A stretch of DNA of 64,000 nucleotides from Stomoxys calcitrans. Taxonomy: Eukaryota > Arthropoda > Insecta > Diptera > Muscidae. The notes beneath the pieces were generated by a model that saw nothing but the letters and a program-made list of their open reading frames with translations, did no database searches and was not told where the DNA came from. This document shows, one piece after another, positions 9,927-22,871 of the stretch. The DNA lies in the NCBI RefSeq assembly GCF_963082655.1, contig NC_081555.1, positions 29,931,266-29,995,265 of the forward strand, written 5' to 3'. The translations under genes were made by a program, and so were the position numbers. Within the stretch, counting starts at the first letter, position 1; each line of letters opens with the position of its first letter.

Positions 9927-12098
9927 TTGAACTCAGGCATTCAGCGACAAAAGCACACATGGCTATGGCGCCCTGTGGTCATTTGAGAGAAACTAACCAC
10001 CACACATGATCCCACGATTAATAAATTGGTATTGTATGTCTTTGCTACATTTCAAATGAAAGGTACATGTCTTTGCTACACTTCATATAAAAGGTGATTG
10101 TCTTTGCTACATTAATTTTATTTGGATGTAGCAAAGACATACACTTTGTTACTAAAATATAACTGAAAAGTAGTGTTTTCACTAACGTCATCTGGCATCC
10201 AAAAGGCACAATAGAATGTACGTATTTTTTGACCAACGACATCTGCTAACCACTCCTTGCAACTAAATATAACAGAGAGATGCCATTTTTAGCAGCGACA
10301 CCTGGCATCCAAAAGGCGACACCTGGCATACACTATCTTTGCGTATTGTTTCTTTGATTGCACGGCCTTGACATCTTTTGTCTAACTAAAGAACTACAAT
10401 GGTGGTTGTATAAAATAACAAAATTCAAGCAGAAAGTTCATGTCTTTGATAAACTAGTACTAGAATTGCAAGTCTTTGCTACATTTCAAATAAAGTGCTT
10501 GTCTTTAATAAAAAGTTTATTAACTACAATAATAAAATAATGGTTTGATTTTATATTAAACAATCCTATATTCAAAAAAAATTAATTTGTATTATTTTCT
10601 ATGTATGTTTTTTTAGTCTATAATTAACGAAAAACATCAACAAAAAAAAAAACAAAAGTATTACATATCAAAATTACAAAATTAATTAAACAAAATAGAC
10701 AACAAGGAAAAACAAATTCTTGGTGTTTCCCTCTTGAAAATAGTAGTCCATTGCGAGTTTTTAATTTCCTTCTTCATTTTTTGAACTTCCTGCTCGCACT
10801 GAACCACTTTTTCTCGGGCATCAGAAAGTTCAATCAACATTTTTTTCTGGCTCTCTTGCAGTTTGTAGTTTTCAAACCATAATTTTAAATTGGCTTGCCT
10901 TAATTTGTGGATTTCTTCCAAGAAATTATTCTTATTCACATCCATTTCCTTTCGTTTGGCTTTACTTATTATTATTTCCATTTCCTTATTACCTTTCCTT
11001 TTTTTCTTTTTTTATTTTCTTTCCAATTACCTCTTCCTTAGGCTTCCACACAGGAATGAATGAAATCGTTTGGAAGCTCACCCTTTTATAGACTTTTTGT
11101 TTGTTATTTTTGTTGCCTTAGTAACATCATTTGACAGAAAAATATGAAAGATTAGTAGCTTTGTTCCGAATGTGTATTCAAATTAAGGAATATTAGGTCT
11201 GTTACGGAAAATTTAGCTAAAAATCAGAAAAATTTCCGGGCCTGGTCCCAAGATATTGGCCGACGAAAATATTTTTGATGCATTTTGCGAAAACTTTCTC
11301 ATTGGGTCCCTCCGTTCGGCTCTGGAAGGATCATGTACAATTCTATTGTCGAACTATAAATATTGTGAGCGCTAGTTAGCAGTTGAGAGATGTTAGTTAC
11401 ATATGCGTCATAGTTCGCGTCAAATTTGATTTTGGAGGGTTTTGTGAGGGAAATTTGGACGATATATCAGAAAAATTTTTGTTTGTTGCATTAGTTGGAG
11501 CCTAGACGTCGACTCTTCGCAAAAGTATGCATTCATCTAGATATAGTGTTAACCAATAGGTGTGTGTAATCTCAAGACCCTAGGTGGTCCAGGTCTCGAG
11601 ATAGAGGAAAATTCAACTAAAAATCAGAAACATTTTCTATGTTGGATTTGTTGAAAAATATACATCGAAAATCCACGATATTTAGCATGTATATAGATAT
11701 AGTGATAGCCTATCTGTGGGTGTAATCTCAAGACCCTAGGCGGACAAAGTTCCTTGATCTAGGAAAATTCGACCAATTAACTTTTTTTGCATTTTTCCAA
11801 ATTTGCACGATCTTGATGAAACTTTGCAAGTAAATAGAGGAAGTTCTTACCTATACGTCGATGTAAATCTCAAGACCCTAAGTGGTCCGGGCCCCGAGAT
11901 ATAGGCCGACGAAAATATTTTTGACGAATTTTGAGAAAAGTTTTTAATCGGCTCTTGGAAGGCTCATTTACAAGCTTATTGTCGAACTATATTTGGTGGG
12001 CGGTGGTTAGCAGTTGACAGATGTGTCATAGCACGCGCCAAATTTGATTTTAGATGGTTTGGGCGGGAAAATTCGACGAAAAATTAGAAAAAAATTGT
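9927..12098 (+). repeat. Array unit U6 (B type)
   Basis: 2172 bp. Shares private variants with U11: ataacagagagatg at about 10270, ggctttacttatt at about 10957, and a shorter T tract in the leader. Confidence 0.97.
10682..10981 (-). CDS. Coiled-coil minigene, copy U6, E7K
   Basis: Full 99 codons with Glu7 to Lys (GAA to AAA), shared only with U11. The change lies before the coil and should not disturb it. TATA box at 11083-11090. Confidence 0.45.
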   Translation of the reverse strand: MEIIISKAKRKEMDVNKNNFLEEIHKLRQANLKLWFENYKLQESQKKMLIELSDAREKVVQCEQEVQKMKKEIKNSQWTTIFKRETPRICFSLLSILFN

Positions 12099-13811
12099 TT
12101 GAACTCAGGCATTCAGCGACAAAAGCACACATGGCTATGGCGCCCTGTGGTCATTAGAGAGAAACTAACCACCACACATGATCCCACGATTAATAAATTG
12201 GTATTGTATGCCTTTGCTACATTTCAAATGAAAGGTACATGTCTTTGCTACACTTCGTATAAAAAGGTGATTGTCTTTGCTACATTAATTTTATTTGGAT
12301 GTAGCAAAGACATACACTTTGTTACTAAAATATAACTGAAAAGTAGTGTTTTCACTAACGTCATCTGGCATCCAAAAGGTACAATAGAATGTACGCATTT
12401 TTTGACCATCGACATCTGCTAACCACTCCTTGTAACTAAATATAACTGAGAGATGCCATTTTTAGCAGCGACACCTGGCATCCAAAAGGCGACACCTGGC
12501 ATACACTATCTTTGCGTATTGTTTCTTTGATTGCACGGCCTTGACATCTTTTGTCTAACTAAAGAACTACAATGGTGGTTGTATAAAATAACAAAATTCA
12601 AGCAGAAAGTTCATGTCTTTGATAAACTAGTACTAGAATTGCAAGTCTTTGCTACATTTCAAATAAAGTGCTTGTCTTTAATAAAAAGTTTATTAACTAC
12701 AATAATAAAATAATGGTTTGATTTTATATTAAACAATCCTATATTCAAAAAAAAATTAATTTGTATTATTTTCTATGTATGTTTTTTTAGTCTATAATTA
12801 ACGAAAAACATCAACAAAAAAAAAAAACAAAAGTATTACATATCAAAATTACAAAATTAATTAAACAAAATAGACAACAAGGAAAAACAAATTCTTGGTG
12901 TTTCCCTCTTGAAAATAGTAGTCCATTGCGAGTTTTTAATTTCCTTCTTCATTTTTTGAACTTCCTGCTCGCACTGAACCACTTTTTCTCGGGCATCAGA
13001 AAGTTCAATCAACATTTTTTTCTGGCTCTCTTGCAGTTTGTAGTTTTCAAACCATAATTTTAAATTGGCTTGCCTTAATTTGTGGATTTCTTCCAAGAAA
13101 TTATTCTTATTCACATCCATTTCCTTTCGTTTGGCTTCACTTATTATTATTTCCATTTCCTTATTACCTTTCCTTTTTTTCTTTTTTTTATTTTCTTTCC
13201 AATTACCTCTTCCTTAGGCTTCCACACAGGAATGAATGAAATCGTTTGGAAGCTCACCCTTTTATAGACTTTTTGTTTGTTATTTTTGTTGCCTTAGTAA
13301 CATCATTTGACAGGAAAATATGAAAGATTAGTAGCTTTGTTCCGAATGTGTATTCAAATTAAGGAATATTAGGTCTGTTACGGAAAATTCAGCTAAAAAT
13401 CAGAAAAATTTCCGGGCCTGGTCCCAAGATATTGGCCGACGAAAATATTTTTGATGCAGTTTGCGAAAACTTCCTTATTGGGGACCTCCGTTCGGCTCTG
13501 GAAGGCTCATGTACAATTCTATTGTCGAACTATATATATTGTGAGCGCTAGTTAGCAGTTGAGAGATGTTAGTTACATATGCGTCATAGTTCGCGTCAAA
13601 TTTGATTTTGGAGGGTTTTGTGAGGGAAATTTGGACGATATATCAGAAAAGTTTTTAATCGGCTCTTGGAAGGCTCATTTACAAGCTTAATGTCGAACTA
13701 TATTTGGTGGGCGGTGGTTAGCAGTTGACAGATCTGTCATAGCACGCGCCAAATTTGATTTTAGATGGTTTGCGCGGGAAAATTCGACGAAAAATTAGAG
13801 AAAAAAATAGT
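12099..13811 (+). repeat. Array unit U7 (A type), 464-bp deletion in the tail
   Basis: 1713 bp. At 13650 tatcagaaaa is joined straight to gtttttaatcgg. In U3 these points lie 464 bp apart, and both are preceded by agaaaa, so the deletion has 6 bp of microhomology. Shares ggtacaatag (about 12378) with U12. Confidence 0.96.
12857..13156 (-). CDS. Coiled-coil minigene, copy U7, intact
   Basis: Protein identical to the reference copy. The deletion in this unit lies upstream of the promoter and does not touch the TATA box at 13259-13266. Confidence 0.45.
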   Translation of the reverse strand: MEIIISEAKRKEMDVNKNNFLEEIHKLRQANLKLWFENYKLQESQKKMLIELSDAREKVVQCEQEVQKMKKEIKNSQWTTIFKRETPRICFSLLSILFN

Positions 13812-14091
13812 TTGAACTCAGGCATTCAGCGACAAAAGCACACATGGCTATGGCGCCCTGTGGTCATTTGAGAGAAACTAACCACCACACATGATCCCAC
13901 GATTAATAAATTGGTATTGTATGCCTTTACTACATTTCAAATGAAAGGTACATGTCTTTGCTACACTTCATATAAAAGGTGATTGTCTTTGCTACATTAA
14001 TTTTATTTGGATGTAGCAAAGACATACACTTTGTTACTAAAATATAACTGAAAAGTAGTGTTTTCACTAACGTCATCTGGCATCCAAAAGG

Positions 14092-14861
14092 CACATTTTT
14101 TGACCATCGACATCTGCTAACCACTCCTTGTAACTAAATATAACTGAGAGATGCCATTTTTAGCTGCGACACCTGGCATCCAAAAGGCGACACCTGGCAT
14201 ACACTATCTTTGCGTATTGTTTCTTTGATTGCACGGCCTTGACATCTTTTGTCTAACTAAAGAACTACAATGGTGGTTGTATAAAATAACAAAATTCAAG
14301 CAGAAAGTTCATGTCTTTGATAAACTAGTACTAGAATTGCAAGTCTTTGCTACATTTCAAATAAAGTGCTTGTCTTTAATAAAAAGTTTATTAACTACAA
14401 TAATAAAATAATGGTTTGATTTTATATTAAACAATCCTATATTCAAAAAAAATTAATTTGTATTATTTTCTATGTACGCATTTTTTGACCATCGACATCT
14501 GCTAACCACTCCTTGTAACTAAATATAACTGAGAGATGCCATTTTTAGCTGCGACACCTGGCATCCAAAAGGCGACACCTGGCATACACTATCTTTGCGT
14601 ATTGTTTCTTTGATTGCACGGCCTTGACATCTTTTGTCTAACTAAAGAACTACAATGGTGGTTGTATAAAATAACAAAATTCAAGCAGAAAGTTCATGTC
14701 TTTGATAAACTAGTACTAGAATTGCAAGTCTTTGCTACATTTCAAATAAAGTGCTTGTCTTTAATAAAAAGTTTATTAACTACAATAATAAAATAATGGT
14801 TTGATTTTATATTAAACAATCCTATATTCAAAAAAAAATTAATTTGTATTATTTTCTATGT
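14092..14861 (+). repeat. 385-bp direct duplication inside U8
   Basis: Two adjacent copies, each covering the cgacacctggcat repeats, the right minisatellite block and the polyadenylation region downstream of the minigene. The breakpoint has 5 bp of microhomology (atgta). Confidence 0.93.
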
Positions 14862-14938
14862 ATGTTTTTTTAGTCTATAATTAACGAAAAACATCAACAA
14901 AAAAAAAAACAAAAGTATTACATATCAAAATTACAAAA

Positions 14939-15238
14939 TTAATTAAACAAAATAGACAACAAGGAAAAACAAATTCTTGGTGTTTCCCTCTTGAAAATAG
15001 TAGTCCATTGCGAGTTTTTAATTTCCTTCTTCATTTTTTGAACTTCCTGCTCGCACTGAACCACTTTTTCTCGGGCATCAGAAAGTTCAATCAACATTTT
15101 TTTCTGGCTCTCTTGCAGTTTGTAGTTTTCAAACCATAATTTTAAATTGGCTTGCCTTAATTTGTGGATTTCTTCCAAGAAATTATTCTTATTCACATCC
15201 ATTTCCTTTCGTTTGGCTTCACTTATTATTATTTCCAT
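14939..15238 (-). CDS. Coiled-coil minigene, copy U8, intact
   Basis: Protein identical to the reference copy. TATA box at 15341-15348. Its 3' flank contains the polyadenylation region twice because of the 385-bp duplication. Confidence 0.45.
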   Translation of the reverse strand: MEIIISEAKRKEMDVNKNNFLEEIHKLRQANLKLWFENYKLQESQKKMLIELSDAREKVVQCEQEVQKMKKEIKNSQWTTIFKRETPRICFSLLSILFN

Positions 15239-16358
15239 TTCCTTATTACCTTTCCTTTTTTTCTTTTTTTTATTTTCTTTCCAATTACCTCTTCCTTAGG
15301 CTTCCACACAGGAATGAATGAAATCGTTTGGAAGCTCACCCTTTTATAGACTTTTTGTTTGTTATTTTTGTTGCCTTAGTAACATCATTTGACAGAAAAA
15401 TATGAAAGATTAGTAGCTTTGTTCCGAATGTGTATTCAAATTAAGTAATATTAGGTCTGTTACGGAAAATTTAGCTAAAAATCAGAAAAATTTCCGGGCC
15501 TGGTCCCAAGATATTGGCCGACGAAAATATTTTTGATGCATTTTGCGAAAACTTTCTCATTGGGTCCCTCCGTTCGGCTCTGGAAGGATCATGTACAATT
15601 CTATTGTCGAACTATAAATATTGTGAGCGCTAGTTAGCAGTTGAGAGATGTTAGTTACATATGCGTCATAGTTCGCGTCAAATTTGATTTTGGAGGGTTT
15701 TGTGAGGGAAATTTGGACGATATATCAGAAAAATTTTTGTTTGTTGCATTAGTTGGAGCCTAGACGTCGACTCTTCGCAAAAGTATGCATTCATCTAGAT
15801 ATAGTGTTAACCAATAGGTGTGTGTAATCTCAAGACCCTAGGTGGTCCAGGTCTCGAGATAGAGGAAAATTCAACTAAAAATCAGAAACATTTTCTATGT
15901 TGGATTTGTTGAAAAATATACATCGAAAATCCACGATATTTAGCATGTATATAGATATAGTGATAGCCTATCTGTGGGTGTAATCTCAAGACCCTAGGCG
16001 GACAAAGTTCCATGATCTAGGAAAATTCGACCAATTAACTTTTTTTGCATTTTTCCAAATTTGCACGATCTTGATGAAACTTTGCAAGTAAATAGAGGAA
16101 GTTCTTACCTATACGTCAATGTAAATCTCAAGACCCTAAGTGGTCCGGGCCCCTAGATATAGGCCGACGAAAATATTTTTGACGAATTTTGAGAAAAGTT
16201 TTTAATCGGCTCTTGGAAGGCTCATTTACAAGCTTAATGTCGAACTATATTTGGTGGGCGGTGGTTAGCAGTTGACAGGTCTGTCATAGCACGCGCCAAA
16301 TTTGATTTTAGATGGTTTGCGCGGGAAAATTCGACGAAAAATTAGAGAAAAAAATTGT

Positions 16359-18522
16359 TTGAACTCAGGCATTCAGCGACAAAAGCACACATGGCTATGG
16401 CGCCCTGTGGTCATTAGAGAGAAACTAACCACCACACATGATCCCACGATTAATAAATTGGTATTGTATGCCATTGCTACATTTCAAATGAAAGGTACAT
16501 GTCTTTGCTACACTTCATATAAAAGGTGATTGTCTTTGCTACATTAATTTTATTTGGATGTAGCAAAGACATACACTTTGTTACTAAAATATAACTGAAA
16601 AGTAGTGTTTTCACTAACGTCATCTGGCATCCAAAAGGCACAATAGAATGTACGTATTTTTTGACCAACGACATCTGCTAACCACTCCTTGCAACTAAAT
16701 ATAACTGAGAGATGCCATTTTTAGCAGCGACACCTGGCATCCAAAAGGCGACACCTGGCATACACTATCTTTGCGTATTGTTTCTTTGATTGCACGGCCT
16801 TGACATCTTTTGTCTAACTAAAGAACTACAATGGTGGTTGTATAAAATAACAAAATTCAAGCAGAAAGTTCATGTCTTTGATAAACTAGTACTAGAATTG
16901 CAAGTCTTTGCTACATTTCAAATAAAGTGCTTGTCTTTAATAAAAAGTTTATTAACTACAATAATAAAATAATGGTTTGATTTTATATTAAACAATCCTA
17001 TATTCAAAAAAAATTAATTTGTATTATTTTCTATGTATGTTTTTTTAGTCTATAATTAACGAAAAACATCAACTAAAAAAAAAACAAAAGTATTACATAT
17101 CAAAATTAATTAAACAAAATAGACAACAAGGAAAAACAAATTCTTGGTGTTTCCCTCTTGAAAATAGTAGTCCATTGCGAGTTTTTAATTTCCTTCTTCA
17201 TTTTTTGAACTTCCTGCTCGCACTGAACCACTTTTTCTCGGGCATCAGAAAGTTCAATCAACATTTTTTTCTGGCTCTCTTGCAGTTTGTAGTTTTCAAA
17301 CCATAATTTTAAATTGGCTTGTCTTAATTTGTGGATTTCTTCCAAGAAATTATTCTTATTCACATCCATTTCCTTTCGTTTGGCTTCACTTATTATTATT
17401 TCCATTTCCTTATTACCTTTCCTTTTTTCTTTTTTTTATTTTCTTTCCAATTACCTCTTCCTTAGGCTTCCACACAGGAATGAATGAAATCGTTTGGAAG
17501 CTCACCCTTTTATAGACTTTTTGTTTGTTATTTTTGTTGCCTTAGTAACATAATTTGACAGAAAAATATGAAAGATTAGTAGCTTTGTTCCGAATGTGTA
17601 TTCAAATTAAGGAATATTAGGTCTGTTACGGAAAATTTAGCTAAAAATCAGAAAAATTTCCGGGCCTGGTCCCAAGATATTGGCCGACGAAAATATTTTT
17701 GATGCATTTTGCGAAAACTTTCTCATTGGGTCCCTCCGTTCGGCTCTGGAAGGATCATGTACAATTCTATTGTCGAACTATAAATATTGTGAGCGCTAGT
17801 TAGCAGTTGAGAGATGTTAGTTACATATGCGTCATAGTTCGCGTCAAATTTGATTTTGGAGGGTTTTGTGAGGGAAATTTGGACGATATATCAGAAAAAT
17901 TTTTGTTTGTTGCATTAGTTGGAGCCTAGACGTCGACTCTTCGCAAAAGTATGCATTCATCTAGATATAGTGTTAACCAATAGGTGTGTGTAATCTCAAG
18001 ACCCTAGGTGGTCCAGGTCTCGAGATAGAGGAAAATTCAACTAAAAATCAGAAACATTTTCTATGTTGGATTTGTTGAAAAATATACATCGAAAATCCAC
18101 GATATTTAGCATGTATATAGATATAGTGATAGCCTATCTGTGGGTGTAATCTCAAGACCCTAGGCGGACAAAGTTCCATGATCTAGGAAAATTCGACCAA
18201 TTAACTTTTTTTGCATTTTTCCAAATTTGCACGATCTTGATGAAACTTTGCAAGTAAATAGAGGAAGTTCTTACCTATACGTCGATGTAAATCTCAAGAC
18301 CCTAAGTGGTCCGGGCCCCGAGATATAGGCCGACGAAAATATTTTTGACGAATTTTGAGAAAAGTTTTTAATCGGCTCTTGGAAGGCTCATTTACAAGCT
18401 TATTGTCGAACTATATTTGGTGGGCGGTGGTTAGCAGTTGACAGATGTGTCATAGCACGCGCCAAATTTGATTTTAGATGGTTTGGGCGGGAAAATTCGA
18501 CGAAAAATTAGAAAAAAATTGT
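16359..18522 (+). repeat. Array unit U9 (mixed A/B head)
   Basis: 2164 bp. Has the A site tcattagagag but the B site cttcatataaaagg, so the head is recombinant. An 8-bp deletion removes one copy of attacaaa just past the ORF stop (about 17105). Confidence 0.96.
17106..17405 (-). CDS. Coiled-coil minigene, copy U9, intact
   Basis: Same protein as the reference copy, with one synonymous change at Arg28 (AGG to AGA). TATA box at 17507-17514. Confidence 0.45.
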   Translation of the reverse strand: MEIIISEAKRKEMDVNKNNFLEEIHKLRQANLKLWFENYKLQESQKKMLIELSDAREKVVQCEQEVQKMKKEIKNSQWTTIFKRETPRICFSLLSILFN

Positions 18523-20697
18523 TTGAACTCAGGCATTCAGCGACAAAAGCACACATGGCTATGGCGCCCTGTGGTCATTAGAGAGAAACTAACCACCACA
18601 CATGATCCCACGATTAATAAATTGGTATTGTATGCCTTTGCTACATTTCAAATGAAAGGTACATGTCTTTGCTACACTTCGTATAAAAAGGTGATTGTCT
18701 TTGCTACATTAATTTTATTTGGATGTAGCAAAGACATACACTTTGTTACTAAAATATAACTGAAAAGTAGTGTTTTCACTAACGTCATCTGGCATCCAAA
18801 AGGCACAATAGAATGTACGCATTTTTTGACCATCGACATCTGCTAACCACTCCTTGCAACTAAATATAACTGAGAGATGCCATTTTTAGCTGCGACACCT
18901 GGCATCCAAAAGGCGACACCTGGCATACACTATCTTTGCGTATTGTTACTTTGATTGCACGGCCTTGACATCTTTTGTCTAACTAAAGAACTACAATGGT
19001 GGTTGTATAAAATAACAAAATTCAAGCAGAAAGTTCATGTCTTTGATAAACTAGTACTAGAATTGCAAGTCTTTGCTACATTTCAAATAAAGTGCTTGTC
19101 TTTAATAAAAAGTTTATTAACTACAATAATAAAATAATGGTTTGATTTTATATTAAACAATCCTATATTCAAAAAAAATTAATTTGTATTATTTTCTATG
19201 TATGTTTTTTTAGTCTATAATTAACGAAAAACATCAACAAAAAAAAAACAAAAGTATTACATATCAAAATTACAAAATTAATTAAACAAAATAGACAACA
19301 AGGAAAAACAAATTCTTGGTGTTTCCCTCTTGAAAATAGTAGTCCATTGCGAGTTTTTAATTTCCTTCTTCATTTTTTGAACTTCCTGCTCGCACTGAAC
19401 CACTTTTTCTCGGGCATCAGAAAGTTCAATCAACATTTTTTTCTGGCTCTCTTGCAGTTTGTAGTTTTCAAACCATAATTTTAAATTGGCTTGCCTTAAT
19501 TTGTGGATTTCTTCCAAGAAATTATTCTTATTCACATCCATTTCCTTTCGTTTGGCTTCACTTATTATTATTTCCATTTCCTTATTACCTTTCCTTTTTT
19601 TCTTTTTTTTATTTTCTTTCCAATTACCTCTTCCTTAGGCTTCCACACAGGAATGAATGAAATCGTTTGGAAGCTCACCCTTTTATAGACTTTTTGTTTG
19701 TTATTTTTGTTGCCTTAGTAACATCATTTGACAGGAAAATATGAAAGATTAGTAGCTTTGTTCCGAATGTGTATTCAAATTAAGGAATATTAGGTCTGTT
19801 ACGGAAAATTCAGCTAAAAATCAGAAAAATTTCCGGGCCTGGTCCCAAGATATTGGCCGACGAAAATATTTTTGATGCAGTTTGCGAAAACTTCCTTATT
19901 GGGGACCTCCGTTCGGCTCTGGAAGGCTCATGTACAATTCTATTGTCGAACTATATATATTGTGAGCGCTAGTTAGCAGTTGAGAGATGTTAGTTACATA
20001 TGCGTCATAGTTCGCGTCAAATTTGATTTTGGAGGGTTTTGTGAGGGAAATTTGGACGATATATCAGAAAAATTTTTGTTTGTTGCATTAGTTGGAGCCT
20101 AGACGTCGACTCTTCGCAAAAGTATGCATTCATCTAGATATAGTGTTAACCAATAGGTGTGTGTAATCTCAAGACCCTAGGTGGTCCAGGTCTCGAGATA
20201 GAGGAAAATTCAACTAAAAATCAGAAACATTTTCTATGTTGGATTTGTTGAAAAATATACATCGAAAATCCACGATATTTAGCATGTATATAGATATAGT
20301 GATAGCCTATCTGTGGGTGTAATCTCAAGACCCTAGGCGGACAAAGTTCCATGATCTAGGAAAATTCGACCAATTAACTTTTTTTGCATTTTTCCAAATT
20401 TGCACGATCTTGATGAAACTTTGCAAGTAAATAGAGGAAGTTCTTACCTATACGTCGATGTAAATCTCAAGACCCTAAGTGGTCCGGGCCCCGAGATATA
20501 GGCCGACGAAAATATTTGTGACGAATTTTGAGAAAAGTTTTTAATCGGCTCTTGGAAGGCTCATTTACAAGCTTAATGTCGAACTATATTTGGTGGGCGG
20601 TGGTTAGCAGTTGACAGATCTGTCATAGCACGCGCCAAATTTGATTTTAGATGGTTTGCGCGGGAAAATTCGACGAAAAATTAGAGAAAAAAATAGT
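18523..20697 (+). repeat. Array unit U10 (A type)
   Basis: 2175 bp. A-type head with the alternative tail SNP set. Private changes: tattgttactttg at about 18943 and tatttgtgacg at about 20514. Confidence 0.97.
19278..19577 (-). CDS. Coiled-coil minigene, copy U10, intact
   Basis: Protein identical to the reference copy. TATA box at 19680-19687. Confidence 0.45.
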   Translation of the reverse strand: MEIIISEAKRKEMDVNKNNFLEEIHKLRQANLKLWFENYKLQESQKKMLIELSDAREKVVQCEQEVQKMKKEIKNSQWTTIFKRETPRICFSLLSILFN

Positions 20698-22871
20698 TTG
20701 AACTCAGGCATTCAGCGACAAAAGCACACATGGCTATGGCGCCCTGTGGTCATTTGAGAGAAACTAACCACCACACATGATCCCACGATTAATAAATTGG
20801 TATTGTATGTGTTTGCTACATTTCAAATGAAAGGTACATGTCTTTGCTACACTTCATATAAAAGGTGATTGTCTTTGCTACATTAATTTTATTTGGATGT
20901 AGCAAAGACATACACTTTGTTACTAAAATATAACTGAAAAGTAGTGTTTTCACTAACGTCATCTGGCATCCAAAAGGCACAATAGAATGTACGTATTTTT
21001 TGACCAACGACATCTGCTAACCACTCCTTGCAACTAAATATAACAGAGAGATGCCATTTTTAGCAGCGACACCTGGCATCCAAAAGGCGACACCTGGCAT
21101 ACACTATCTTTGCGTATTGTTTCTTTGATTGCACGGCCTTGACATCTTTTGTCTAACTAAAGAACTACAATGGTGGTTGTATAAAATAACAAAATTCAAG
21201 CAGAAAGTTCATGTCTTTGATAAACTAGTACTAGAATTGCAAGTCTTTGCTACATTTCAAATAAAGTGCTTGTCTTTAATAAAAAGTTTATTAACTACAA
21301 TAATAAAATAATGGTTTGATTTTATATTAAACAATCCTATATTCAAAAAAAATTAATTTGTATTATTTTCTATGTATGTTTTTTTAGTCTATAATTAACG
21401 AAAAACATCAACAAAAAAAAAAAAACAAAAGTATTACATATCAAAATTACAAAATTAATTAAACAAAATAGACAACAAGGAAAAACAAATTCTTGGTGTT
21501 TCCCTCTTGAAAATAGTAGTCCATTGCGAGTTTTTAATTTCCTTCTTCATTTTTTGAACTTCCTGCTCGCACTGAACCACTTTTTCTCGGGCATCAGAAA
21601 GTTCAATCAACATTTTTTTCTGGCTCTCTTGCAGTTTGTAGTTTTCAAACCATAATTTTAAATTGGCTTGCCTTAATTTGTGGATTTCTTCCAAGAAATT
21701 ATTCTTATTCACATCCATTTCCTTTCGTTTGGCTTTACTTATTATTATTTCCATTTCCTTATTACCTTTCCTTTTTTTCTTTTTTTATTTTCTTTCCAAT
21801 TACCTCTTCCTTAGGCTTCCACACAGGAATGAATGAAATCGTTTGGAAGCTCACCCTTTTATAGACTTTTTGTTTGTTATTTTTGTTGCCTTAGTAACAT
21901 CATTTGACAGAAAAATATGAAAGATTAGTAGCTTTGTTCCGAATGTGTATTCAAATTAAGGAATATTAGGTCTGTTACGGAAAATTTAGCTAAAAATCAG
22001 AAAAATTTCCGGGCCTGGTCCCAAGATATTGGCCGACGAAAATATTTTTGATGCATTTTGCGAAAACTTTCTCATTGGGTCCCTCCGTTCGGCTCTGGAA
22101 GGATCATGTACAATTCTATTGTCGAACTATAAATATTGTGAGCGCTAGTTAGCAGTTGAGAGATGTTAGTTACATATGCGTCATAGTTCGCGTCAAATTT
22201 GATTTTGGAGGGTTTTGTGAGGGAAATTTGGACGATATATCAGAAAAATTTTTGTTTGTTGCATTAGTTGGAGCCTAGACGTCGACTCTTCGCAAAAGTA
22301 TGCATTCATCTAGATATAGTGTTAACCAATAGGTGTGTGTAATCTCAAGACCCTAGGTGGTCCAGGTCTCGAGATAGAGGAAAATTCAACTAAAAATCAG
22401 AAACATTTTCTATGTTGGATTTGTTGAAAAATATACATCGAAAATCCACGATATTTAGCATGTATATAGATATAGTGATAGCCTATCTGTGGGTGTAATC
22501 TCAAGACCCTAGGCGGACAAAGTTCCATGATCTAGGAAAATTCGACCAATTAACTTTTTTTGCATTTTTCCAAATTTGCACGATCTTGATGAAACTTTGC
22601 AAGTAAATAGAGGAAGTTCTTACCTATACGTCGATGTAAATCTCAAGACCCTAAGTGGTCCGGGCCCCGAGATATAGGCCGACGAAAATATTTTTGACGA
22701 ATTTTGAGAAAAGTTTTTAATCGGCTCTTGGAAGGCTCATTTACAAGCTTATTGTCGAACTATATTTGGTGGGCGGTGGTTAGCAGTTGACAGATGTGTC
22801 ATAGCACGCGCCAAATTTGATTTTAGATGGTTTGGGCGGGAAAATTCGACGAAAAATAAGAAAAAAATTGT
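20698..22871 (+). repeat. Array unit U11 (B type)
   Basis: 2174 bp. Shares the U6 private variants at an offset of about 10.77 kb. Private change gtatgtgtttgctac at about 20806. Confidence 0.97.
21455..21754 (-). CDS. Coiled-coil minigene, copy U11, E7K
   Basis: Same E7K variant as the U6 copy. TATA box at 21856-21863. Confidence 0.45.
   Translation of the reverse strand: MEIIISKAKRKEMDVNKNNFLEEIHKLRQANLKLWFENYKLQESQKKMLIELSDAREKVVQCEQEVQKMKKEIKNSQWTTIFKRETPRICFSLLSILFN

Larger units (their letters stand above)
13812..16358 (+). repeat. Array unit U8 (B type) with 385-bp internal tandem duplication
   Basis: 2547 bp. Sequence from about 14092 to 14476 is repeated at about 14477-14861 (offset 385). 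The junction tctatgta/cgcatttt falls where two different sites share atgta. The first copy also lacks 14 bp (aatagaatgtacgc). U14 carries the same rearrangements exactly 13380 bp away. Confidence 0.96.
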
